From positions 23,152,699-23,216,698 of the forward strand of contig CM067070.1 in the NCBI GenBank assembly GCA_033980235.1: a stretch of DNA of 64,000 nucleotides, written 5' to 3'. Positions within the stretch are counted from its first letter, which is position 1. Each line of letters opens with the position of its first letter. Of the stretch, positions 1 through 10,710 are shown piece by piece. The notes beneath the pieces are model-generated. The model ran no database searches and was not told where the DNA came from. It saw nothing but the letters and a program-made list of their open reading frames with translations. Position numbers and translations under genes: made by a program. The stretch comes from Diadema setosum. Lineage: Eukaryota; Echinodermata; Echinoidea; Diadematoida; Diadematidae.

Positions 1-122
1 AATAAGAAAATATGGGATATTTTTACTCATTACTTTCAGAATATTCCTTGTTATGCAACAAGTGAGGCATCATTGAAAAGATTTTATTTTGATCTATCTG
101 ATGACGGACTTGATTTAAGGTA
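1..122 (+). other. Open segment at the left edge, possible exon or LINE tail
   Basis: The plus frame starting at base 1 is open to TAA at 121-123 and reads like protein (for example FYFDLSDDGLDLR). It contains a pyrimidine-rich acceptor TTACTTTCAG ending at 39 and a donor TTAAG|GTAATT at 119/120. It could be an 80-nt exon or the end of a retroelement ORF cut by the window edge. I do not recognise the protein. Confidence 0.25.
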
Positions 123-696
123 ATTGAATATGGCGCTTAACTCGTTTGCGATCAGTCTCATCATTTGTCTCACCTATTGCTGTTTACGAACACACATTAT
201 ACGCCTTTGAACTTCAGTCTGCCCCAGCAGTTCTTTGCTTGTCAGGCAAGCCTTCGGTCAATGTACTTTCTGGTTGTCGGGTACAACCCTCTATTACCAG
301 GTAACACGTCTTTATAGTAATGAATCATATCTGCGGTATATTGATTGAGAGGACAGAAGTATTTGTCTGTGACTGTTTGAAGGGTATGTGGAAAATTATG
401 ATATGCAACTTAAAAAAAAAGTGTGTGAATTGATCTCAGAGTGGGAGCTCAGTCTTCGGTGTTCTACGCTTCCACAGAACGCAGAGTATTGCGCAGTATT
501 AGGTACTTGTGACGCATGTGTGTCTCAGCGTTTCTCAGTGTGAAAACACAGTGTCTGCAAGCCTGAATAGAGTGATGCGGTTTGAATATTCTACCTTCCG
601 CTGTCACTAGTTCTGCGCGATCATAGAAAATGTGGTGAAACAAGACGATGCTATTTAAAACAGTTGTTTTTATATCATGGCCAGTGGCGCCCTCAC

Positions 697-766
697 AGGG
701 ACAAATTGGAATAGCGTCACACAGGGAAACAAGTAAGCTTAAGAATACTGCACAAAAAAGCAGCAA
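697..766 (-). CDS. Possible signal-peptide exon of an off-window gene
   Basis: Minus-strand ATG followed by a hydrophobic core (MLLFCAVFLSLLVSLCDA) with a good cleavage-like end, then IPICPC and a donor T|GTGAGG leaving phase 1. Phase 1 after a signal peptide is typical for secreted and Ig proteins. Any downstream exons would lie beyond the left edge of the window. The open frame itself continues past the donor to 464, so this could also be a chance ORF. There is no other support. Confidence 0.25.
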
Positions 767-1350
767 TAAAAGTTTGATTACAATTAATAAAATATAGGAA
801 AGCGTTTTTTTTTTTTGTTAATTCTTGGATTCATATCGAGGAATTGAGAAAAGCTTGTGTGCATGCTTGTAGGAGACTTTATATCATCATTTCATTTTAT
901 GTGCATATACCTGACTTCATAGACCTGTGTCATTGTTTAATGATATTGATTATCTTCGAAAATAATTATTTCCAGCGCCGCATTCCTGTTTTGAACCGAT
1001 ATTGATGCAGCTTTCACTTTTTTATTTGTAAGATTTCTTTCCCTGTCTTTTTCAAGGACGACATGAATATGGAGTCGAGTATGGCCTATTGAGTGTTAAC
1101 GTCACATGTGACTATATGCGGAATAAGAGCGTGATTTCCAAAACTGTTGAATTTTCTTTCGATTTGAAACCTGTTCCCCATTTTATTCCAATAATGTTTT
1201 TGATGTGATTTGCAAAAATCATGTTTTTTCTCGTAGACACAAATTATGTGATCACTCTTTTCAAATTGAAGCTGTAGAAAATTTCGTTACACACGATGGG
1301 TTCAAAGGAGATTGGTATTGTAGTTCTGTCTGTTTGTCTGTGTGTGTGTG

Positions 1351-1381
<31 letters not shown>

Positions 1382-2498
1382 TTGTTTGTTTGTTTCAGAT
1401 CTATCTGCGTCGACTTCTGCGTGTAATTCCCGTATTGATGTGATATGCATGCAGGGATAGTTCATGCTCTGCCTGTCTACATTTTGTACATCTATCATGT
1501 CTATGGGTGATGACGAAACTCCCTCTGCGTTGCTCATATCCCAGTTTACAATACATGTATCATTATGGTTATCTAAGCTTGTTTCAGTTGCCTACAAAAA
1601 AAAATAACACGCATGTGCAGGAGAAAAGAAGTGTTATGCTGTGCTACTTTGTATTGTGTCTTAAACTTCTGCTGTTGTGTCAAAAATTGTGCCTCTTATA
1701 TCCGTTTCAGTTGATATTATTTATACATGTATGTAGTTCAGTTGTGCAATACGCTCGTAGGGACTTTTTACGAATTATTTATTCTTACACATCATATTAG
1801 AAATGTACCATGATGTGAATATATAGTTGCTTGCATTATAGTAATTTAAGAAGTTGCTTATGACGTGCTCTATTAGGCCATCCTTATTGAGATACAAGAT
1901 TCAGGAGATTCTTGCTTGCGATGACTTAATGTATCCAACTTTCTGTAAGCATTACTCGTGCAGCAGTTGGAGGTGTCTAAGATGTAAATTTACCATCATG
2001 TCAAATAGTTAACCCTTACACGACTCTTAAAATGCACCATTTGACAGGTGTTTCGCGTGACTTTAGGCCTGGTCACAACACTTAATATCCCTACGATCTC
2101 ATGTTGTTATGAATTATCACAATGACCATGTAAAGTCAATATTAGCACTTCCGTAGGAAGTAATACGTGATTCATAATCACTACGTGAAGAAATCTTGAT
2201 TCTGTACTATTCGATGAATTCTGCTGCAGGTAAAGTGAGTGTACAGTGCAAACAATAAATGAAAAAAAAAAAAGGCAACACCAACCAAAGCGGAAGAAAA
2301 ATAAGATCGCAACATACTCGCAAGCTTGTTATTTTTTGTTTGTTTGTTTGTTTGTTTGTTTGGCTACTCGTATTGTACTTGCGTCTAGCTCAAGAGTTCT
2401 TTAAGTACATGACGTTAAATGTACGTTGCGAAGTGATTATAGCCATGTTATTGACATGAACTTCATTAATAATAACAGCTGTAATAGAAGTAATAGCA
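767..2498. other. No gene seen
   Basis: AT-rich noncoding sequence with TG and short A/T runs. No coding bias, splice-site pairs or recognised repeat apart from the microsatellite listed. Confidence 0.5.
1339..1392. repeat. (TG)n then (TTTG)n microsatellite
   Basis: About 20 TG units followed by TTTG units. A second TTTG run is at 2337-2362. Confidence 0.95.
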
Positions 2499-2631
2499 CA
2501 GCGCACTCCCGTTATAACGAAGTCCTCGGGACCGATGGTTCTCTATCAATCGTTACATCGAAATTTCGTTATACCCGAGCAGTAAAGTACATAAAGGTAT
2601 AATATATAATAGATGATGATTTGGTGCACTG
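2499..2631. mobile_element. CCCGTTATAACGA MITE, copy 1
   Basis: Starts CAGCGCACTCCCGTTATAAC and includes GAAGTCCTCGGGACC; ends GTGCACTG followed by TA. The right end is degraded. TA targets and CAGT-type ends suggest a pogo/Tigger relative (inference). Confidence 0.65.
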
Positions 2632-4187
2632 TATTGTAACGTAAAACGTCATCACCACGCTCAGCATCATCAGCATGCATCCGCAGAATGTAGCTTTCAG
2701 AGTATTAGTTTACACGGTGTTCCCCCATTCTAAAGGTCAGTATTTGCAGTGTTTTGATGTTATGCTATTTACGGGGGAAATATCGATGCGGACATTTACA
2801 TTTTGTCTTCAGATGTACTCTCAGAGAGATTAGGAGGAGGGAAAAAAAGGCCAGTGTGAGTTGAATGCAAGGAAGAGATGATAATAAAGATATATAGAGA
2901 GAAACGGAGAACCGATAAGCATAAATTTATTTTAGTGTAAAAGTGAGTGTCAGAGTTCCCACGGCTTAATTTGCAAACATGGTATGTCATCTCTGAGAAT
3001 GTATTTATCATGCCAACTTGGTATCGTGATGTTGAGATATTTGTTTTATGCTTGTGCCTCGAAAAGTAACCAACTTTCGGACACAAGAAGGGAGGGATTT
3101 CGTACCATCTCATTACTTCGTATAATATTTACATGTTTTTATTCCATTGAGGTGTTAAATGTCATTTACGGCGCTAGAATACAATAATTGTATTTGACAT
3201 GTTGCAGAAGCAACAATGGCAGCGCCTGTCCAGCGTAAGTAAAATGTGTTTATGTTGGCTGAATGTGGGATATACACGGTAGGCAAGTCTTTATTGCTCA
3301 GGACGATGAATCTCTTCTAGTGTTGAGTTCCGCTGAATAATATTATGAAAAAAAAGGGGGGAACTGGGGTTGGGCGGGATTCTGTTCATGCAGTGTATTG
3401 TAGAATGAGTCGTGAAATGACAGAAATAACGACACGGAAAAATCATTATGGCAATGGTTATACCATGAGGATGTTCAGTGTTTTATGACAGTGCAAGAAG
3501 CCATGAGTGTTATTGACTTTGCTTCTTTACATACAATGTGCTTCTGCAGTATGTGGTCTACACTGTAACTTACAAAAACAACCAAAAAAGAAAAAGAAGA
3601 AATGATAAACATACATAAAATATTGTATACTCTTAGTGCAGCTATATAATTCGAGTCCACGAAGCTAAACTGTACCATTTACGAGGATTGCAAGTTTCAG
3701 ACACAAAATTATACAATAACGTCATGTGAGCAACGTATATTACTCGGAGTTTGATTCGTAATCGAAAATCAATGACATGTCAAGCTCTCTCAAAAGGAAG
3801 CACACGCGTTCCGTCATGTACCATGGAGTTACATAGGTGACCACAGATAGACTCATTAAAACTCATTGCTCCTAAATTTATAACAAGGTGTGTGCGCAGA
3901 TGTGAACGCCATCATTTGCCATGAGATAAATACTGTACTGACTTTAATGTGTTTTCCTCAGGATATGTGCTACCAACTCTTTACACTATAAACATTGCAC
4001 TTTTCCAGTCACGTGCTATAGAATAGCTATAGCGGGGTTTTTTTTTCTGCGCTATACTATCTTTTGCCCAACTCACGAGTGTACTGCACTTATGTCTTAA
4101 CAGTCTATTTTACAGTGTAAACCGGGTAATTTTCTTGCTCGAGTACTCCCAGTGCAATGTTCTACTTGATACCAATTACTTGGACTT
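2632..4187. other. No gene seen
   Basis: Noncoding AT-rich sequence. Open frames here are short, overlap in several frames and lack protein-like composition. Confidence 0.5.
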
Positions 4188-4757
4188 TAAAGGGAAGGTA
4201 AACCCAAAGAGCAATGTGGATTGAGTGAAAGCAGCAACATTAGTAGAACACATCAGTGAAAGTTTCAGGAAAATCGGACAATCGATGCAAAAGTTATGAA
4301 TTTTTAAAGTTTTGGTGTTGGAACCGCTGGATGAGGAGACTACTAGAGGATATGACGTATGAGTGGACAACAATACAAAGAAAATATAAAGGAAATTCAA
4401 CAAAAATTCACTTTTCTAGAATAATGAAAGAGCAATGGACCAACCTCTTTCAGAAAGCAGGGGGAACAATTGCTACCCTTAACATCAATGTCAATATCAA
4501 GTTGATGGAATTTGTAATTTTCATGAAAAATAGATTTATGTAGAATTTTCTTTATATTTTCTTGGTATTGTTGTCCACTCATACGTCATAACCTCTAGTA
4601 GTCTCCTCATCCAGCGGTTCAAACACCAGAACTTTAAAAATTCATAACTTTTGCATCGATTGTCCGATTTTCTTCAAACTTTCACTGATGTGTTCTACTA
4701 ATGTTGCTGCTTTCACTCAATCCACATTGCTCTTGGGGTTTATCTTCCCTTTAATGC
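4188..4757. mobile_element. Fold-back MITE, 570 bp
   Basis: Starts AAAGGGAAGGTAAACCC and ends GGGTTTATCTTCCCTTT. The arms of about 240 bp mirror each other, including GGATGAGGAGACTACTAGAG and its complement. Relatives: the diverged copy at 31718-32741. Confidence 0.82.
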
Positions 4758-5902
4758 ATGAGACTTTTCCATGTGTGCAGTCAGATTTACAATGCAATGT
4801 CCCTTCATTATATACAACCCACTTTTCAGGGAACGAGTACACGTACTACACAATCGTATATATAGTGATAAAAGAGAGAGAGTTAGATTTCTCCTAAGTG
4901 GATCACAGACTTAACTAATTATCAAGATAGGCAATGGTATTGAACAATTATATCGATACAATGAAATTAGTCCGTTCCGAAAATATAGAACCTATGTATC
5001 ACACGTTTTCCACCTAAAAAAGAAAGAAAGAAAGGATAATAATGATAGTAATAGAAATATTGAATTATGATGATGATATAGCTACTGATGATAGTAAATA
5101 AGTACAATATTTACAATACAAATTTACCAGCACAGTAGACAAATCTTTCTTTGTTTCCTACGTGACAGTTTTATCATACCGGATTATCGAAGATGTTGAA
5201 GTTTTAGAGAAGTCAGTATCTTTTTTTTTTTTTTTTAGGAATGAATCTTCCTCGCAGAACACATGGGTAAAAAAACGGTTGTAAACGTTACTTCAAATAC
5301 TATTGATAAAATCAAAATATAGACATAATGCAATGTTATAGTGTGAAATCAAGATACATGATTATGTCCACTCTAATTACACACGCAACAGTGCCGATGT
5401 GTTAGTATGATATTACTTATGTGCCCATTTTGTACTTAAGATATTCCATTTGTTTCATATCATGCTGTTCGTGTATATGATTTGGTAATAAAAAATAACT
5501 ACCTATTTATGCAAAATAAACGTTGGTCAGAGTCATTGTAGTGATATTCTTACCAACTTGCGTCACTTCAATTTCTTTCTTTTTTGACACATTTACTTAT
5601 CTTTGCAATAATGTAGCTATCCCTGTAATAATAGACATTTATATGCATGCATATAATCATAGTTCCAGTGTCAAGTTTCAAAATAGGATGATCCTCCCCA
5701 GATTGCCTTACTTTCACATGATTGTGCGCGGAATAACACCTTTCGCATCTTATACGCAAATACATCAATACGTGTTTGGGTCACTGAAGCAATTATTGCA
5801 CGAACCTATCTTTGTATAGGCCTGCTATCTTGCACAATCATGATGAGCCCAAAATGGGACGATTATTCGTCAAAGTTCATCCTTTTGGTGACATGAAACA
5901 AT
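4758..5902. other. No gene seen
   Basis: AT-rich sequence with an oligo-T run near 5222. The 98-codon plus ORF near 5523-5819 shows no recognisable protein. Confidence 0.5.
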
Positions 5903-6153
5903 TGAAGAGTTTGTTTGCAAAAACCGATAAGTCCATAATTGCCAAATGGAGATATTTGCGATTAAAGGTCAAGAAAAATAAAGAGAATAATAAGAAAATT
6001 TTTGCTTCTTTTGACCATAACTTCAAAATGTACCTTTTTATTATGTAGTGACCAATATATCATTTAAAAGGTATTATTTTGTACTTTATGACAGAGACCG
6101 TACTTCAAAATCTTCAAATATGGACTTATCGGTTTTTGCGAACAAACTCTTCA
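5903..6153. mobile_element. TGAAGAGTTTGTTTGC fold-back MITE, copy 1
   Basis: Inverted ends of about 34 bp (TGAAGAGTTTGTTTGCAAAA and its complement). The same family occurs at 15443-15658. Confidence 0.78.
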
Positions 6154-6229
6154 ATTACATACAGTATAAAGAAAGCTGATAGATCTTTGAAAACTGACAC
6201 AAACACACACATACACATACACAAACACA

Positions 6230-6540
6230 ATGGGGGGGGGGGAGGACGGTTACAGTTCGTTATGTCGAAGATTCGTTATTCCTAAGGTATGTTAATCCAA
6301 ATATGAAAATAAGGCTCGTAATTCCGAAGGTTCGTTGTTCCGAAAATGAAATTATGTTCGTTATTCCGATGGTTCGTTCATCCTAAAATAAAGCATGGTT
6401 CGTTATCGCGAAGATTCGTTAATCCGAAAATGAAATGAGGATCTAATTCCGAAAAAAAAAATCACTTCGCGACAAAGTACGATGTTGAAAAGAAGGGTAG
6501 AATATTACGCATTGAAAATTCCATTTGCACCATCCCCCCC
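6230..6540. repeat. Degenerate TTCGTTATTCCGAA repeats between G and C runs
   Basis: At least eight imperfect copies of TTCGTTATTCCGAA, or half of it, in about 240 bp, bounded by a run of about ten G at 6232 and about eleven C at 6534. The motif is itself partly palindromic. The type of element is not clear. Confidence 0.6.
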
Positions 6541-6694
6541 CCCCATACACACACTCACAGGCACGGAGATACCCACATATACATACGCATCTAAGAAGAT
6601 AGAAAAAATATGAAAAAAAAATGTTACAAACTCACTGAAACCTAGTCTGTAGGTTTCTACCCTATATAGATTCATTATCTCTTAAAGGAATAAT

Positions 6695-6960
6695 TAAGCC
6701 AGTTCGGAGTTAGCTCATGTGCACACGGGTACAAAGACCTTTCTTTTTCTCAGTTGGTTAGGCACTTCACTTGTTTACAAAGCAACATGCTTGCCCAACA
6801 TAACAATATAGGGAATTCATCAATCATGTTCAGACAAAAGAGATATATACACTTGCGTAGACCAGGATGCATTTCATCTAGTGTTTTGTAATTGACAAAT
6901 TAATTTGCTCTCAGCCAATCAGATGCAAGGTGTCAGTAGCATAACGAAGTTGTCAGTGAC

Positions 6961-6995
<35 letters not shown>

Positions 6996-7228
6996 GGCTG
7001 TCCAGGTGACCAGAATGGTCCTTCAATTAACACTTGGGAGAGCATCTATTTCATTGATTTGCATTGAATGGATGTGCTGGCAAGCACCATCTATAAGGAT
7101 TACTTGAAAAATCATTACATGACAGATGCTTATCCTAGCGAATTTGATAACAAACATACCCTTTGGTACAAATGATCTTTTTGTGTGTGTGTGCTCATGA
7201 GCCAAAGTGGAACCCCGAACTGGCTTAA
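6695..7228. mobile_element. AAGCCAGTTCGG MITE, copy 1
   Basis: Inverted ends AAGCCAGTTCGGAGTTAGC and CCCCGAACTGGCTTA, about 530 bp, with an oligo-T run of more than 25 at 6966-6992 inside. A second copy lies at 45324-45767. It sits just beyond the receptor 3' end. Confidence 0.72.
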
Positions 7229-7314
7229 ATAGTGCACATCAAACTAAAGTTTGTTGTTAGGGGGTATCTTTCAGCGCAAACTACTCCTTCTCAAGACGAT
7301 GGCGCTCTTACTTG

Positions 7315-7320
7315 TTTATT
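7315..7320 (-). promoter_or_regulatory. Candidate polyadenylation signal of the receptor gene
   Basis: AATAAA on the minus strand about 165 nt beyond the receptor stop codon, the first such hexamer seen downstream. A short 3' untranslated region is implied. The hexamer alone is weak evidence in AT-rich DNA. Confidence 0.35.
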
Positions 7321-7485
7321 TTCTATCATTGATGCACGGGTATGAGCGCATTTCACTAGAGCCACAGGCAAGGATTTTACTGTTTTGGGCTGACCGGCCT
7401 AAGCAGAGGTCCGTGTAGCTTAAAAAGAAATTAGCACTGACAACTCCGGCAATTCGGATGCCACAGATATCTAAAGTAGTGAAAG

Positions 7486-7800
7486 TCAAAAGTAAGTTGT
7501 GCTGCGGGTGTTCGTTCCTCCCTTCATTCCAACGTAGAGGAACCCATCCGCTTGGTCTCCGTACGGAGGTGGGGATGCAGCACCCCCCGCGACCCGTGGC
7601 TCGGCGTATCCGTTCTCCTGGGCGAAGTTGCCATTCTTATAGACATCCAAAGGCTCAGGAACCCTCGTGAAACGAGCCCCGATGGGGCTCATTGGTGTGT
7701 AATGCAGGCTGCAGTCTTCTGCGCCCCAAGAGGCCGCGGCACCTTGCTCGTGTTTCATGTCGTTGATTGATGCATAAGTGGACTCGCATCCAACTTCAGC
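7486..7800 (-). CDS. Receptor exon 10: cytoplasmic tail with tyrosine motifs, and stop
   Basis: Last coding exon: acceptor TTTTGGTATATCAG, entry in phase 0, stop TGA at 7486-7488, 104 residues. The tail is rich in short signalling motifs: STYASI (fits the ITIM consensus S/I/V/L-x-Y-x-x-I/V/L), YTPM and YVGM (Y-x-x-M, PI3-kinase p85 type), YKNG (Y-x-N, Grb2 type) and PPPY (PP-x-Y, WW-domain type). The presence of the motifs is seen; their use is inference, since such short motifs arise by chance. The composition (G, A, P, S, Y) suggests a disordered tail with several phosphorylation sites. Confidence 0.78.
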   Translation of the reverse strand, partial: AEVGCESTYASINDMKHEQGAAASWGAEDCSLHYTPMSPIGARFTRVPEPLDVYKNGNFAQENGYAEPRVAGGAASPPPYGDQADGFLYVGMKGGTNTRSTTYF

Positions 7801-10679
7801 CTGATATACCAAAATAGATTAAAAGCAAAAAGACAAGGAGATAAAAGAGGATGGCGTCGAAATTAATGCAAATATTTTGGATGAAACAGCCCAACACTTC
7901 AGCACAGACACTTCATACTAATCGTTATGTAGCTAAGTAAGACTGGTTTTACATTCTGTACTTCGCTGCTCGCAAGAGTCAAAATATGGCACAAGTACCA
8001 GAGTACCTGAGGTTACAAGGCTAATTACCGACCTATCAACAAGAACATAAAACTTAAATCATTAAATTTAGGTACAAATTAATGAGACATGAGCTCCTAA
8101 TTGCCTTGTTTAATTTTCATGTGCATGTTATTACGAACGGATCATATGACCACAAAACAACAAGTGTTGAACTTCAGAATTTCCTCTATAACTTCCTCTT
8201 TTTTTTTGTCAAATTAAAACGGAACTTTTGCTGTTCAGCTTGTTCCACTTACCGTAACTTCTGATTATTATGTCAACTTGAATACAGACCAGAGTTGCAC
8301 TCTTCTAAGGCTGATGAATGGAAAAACCAAGGAGTTTTATTTGAGGCAGAGTTTGGATTATAAAACAGGCTAATCGAGCACCATTCTTACAATCATAAAG
8401 TAAGCCCATCATCGGTTAGAGCAGAATTAACCTTTCTCCTGGGTGACATGGCATTTGCACGATATCTCCAGTCCTATTCTCTCCATAGACTTATAGGGTT
8501 ACGGTTATAGGGCTTTGATAGGGTTTTAGGATTAGTCTGAAGTGAGGATTACGATCGGGATTACGTTTATGTGTAGGTTTATGTTTGGCTTAGCGTGCAG
8601 ATAGTTTATGGGTGAGGAGCAAAATGTCACGAAATCTTCTAATGATACCTCATTTGTTGCACAGCGAGGACTATTCTTGGAGCTGTGATTTAAGGTCTCC
8701 CACATTTTCCTATAATTTTCTTTGTTATCTAGCAGGTTCAATGGCAAATACCTAAAATTGGTAAGAATGGAGTTAACTCGTTTTGTCACCAAATTCTTTA
8801 CTATGTAGACCTATCACCTTTTAGTCCTACCTCTGTGCTCACGGAGGATTGGAAGACAAATGGAATGGTATCCATGGGAGAATCGATGACGTCACGGACG
8901 GGTGGTAAAGGAGGGAGATTCTCGGAGTTGGCCGGCTGAACTATGTGTTAACAAAATAAAATGTAGGATTCAAAATATCAGAATGGCGCATTCTTGCCTA
9001 TTAGCTATTGATTAGACGATAAACAAAACTTTGGTGAATAGCGCCCCCTCTAGCCCGCACCAGCGGTAGGTTTGAAGACAAAACAAATCTAACAGTTGTA
9101 AATGCATTGCAAGTTCAGAGAAACAAAAAAAAAAATACAATAGATGTGACGACAAAGCTAACGATGAAGGGATAGTCGAGAATCTTAAGAACATTATCTA
9201 TTGCAAGGTATTGCAAAAGACACTTCGTACATCAACAGAAATTTTGGCAATAATAACAAACAGAAAGGAGAAAGAAAGTAAGGAATGAAGTTGAACGGTT
9301 ATAATTGCATGAACACGACCTACGACTTTCACACTCGAGAAGTCTTCGAAAAGCAATCAAATTTCTGTAAATTACATTTAAGATGAAGAAAAAAAAAACA
9401 GAAAAAAAAATACACACAAGACCCAACTCTCAGGAGAGAAAGAAAAGAAAAGGAGAGAAACGACCCTCTCAAGAAGAGAGAATAGAAATAGTGGTGATCA
9501 AACTGCAAATACAAAATGATTTGTTGTATTATAAAGAAAGAAAAAGAAGCTTCTTATCGTCAGCGACTACAGAGAGGATTGACTTACTAACGGCTCGCGC
9601 CCTCTTGCGGCGACTGCAGTAGAGGGCTAGAGTCACTGTAATGAGAAGAACGAAGATGACGGTCCCACCAGATCCTATGACAACCAGGTTGGTGAATCCC
9701 AAGACTTCGGGTGCGGCTGATGTATAAGCACATAATGTGTCATGATCATTCAATCTCGAAAGATTTCTTTTTAACTGTCTTCTTGCTTATAGAATTATGA
9801 TTATGATTCGGTCGGAAAAGTGTGACGTGCATGTCTTCATTCTTGCCATGCATGCAGTGTAAACTATAAAGATATAATTTAGATTTTACTTCCTTCTGAT
9901 TGAGCCACTTTAATCACGCGATCACTATCTATGATCACCGGATTCTATGAGCTGTTGTACATACCCGTTACACAGACTCGGCGACGATAGATATTATGAC
10001 AGCTAGCATGTCAGGATGTTAGGGGTTGACTGTCTTCAATGATTTATGGATGTTAATTGAATGAACCAGAAATATTAAAAAATACCAATAGATTTCACTA
10101 ATTCGGCAAACCACGTGATCTCCGATACGTGCATTGCATAGATCAATGCATGGCGACAGACCTACACCCAAATAATTTACACGTTAAATTACTGGGAGCC
10201 AAACAGGAACATTACGTATTTATGAAAATATTCTGTATAAACTTGAAGAAACAACTATGAAATCATCATGGCGTTTACGAGCTTATGAATTCCGTGCGTG
10301 ACTTTCATCGTTTTAACGATACGCGTAATTTCAGAGCTCATTGCATGTGGATGGCATCAACTTCATCTTTTTTTCAGTAAAACATCGGCAGCACGCACGT
10401 GCAGTACAATTGTAGGTATAGACTAGGTATATCCTCATGCATGCAAGCGCTGTGGTTACGGCCAGTTCCTTGCAGGGACCAGCAATGTATCGGTCTACGT
10501 CACATCGAGACACGATTACAGTGGACTCCCGTTATAACGAAGCCCTCGGGACCGGCGGTTTTCGTTCGTTTATTATTGCGATTTTTTTTTTCTTTTTTGA
10601 TAACCGAACAGCATAGTGTATAATGATGTGGAGCTTTTATTTTATTTTTATTTATTTATTTTTTTATTTTTTTTATTTA

Positions 10680-10710
<31 letters not shown>

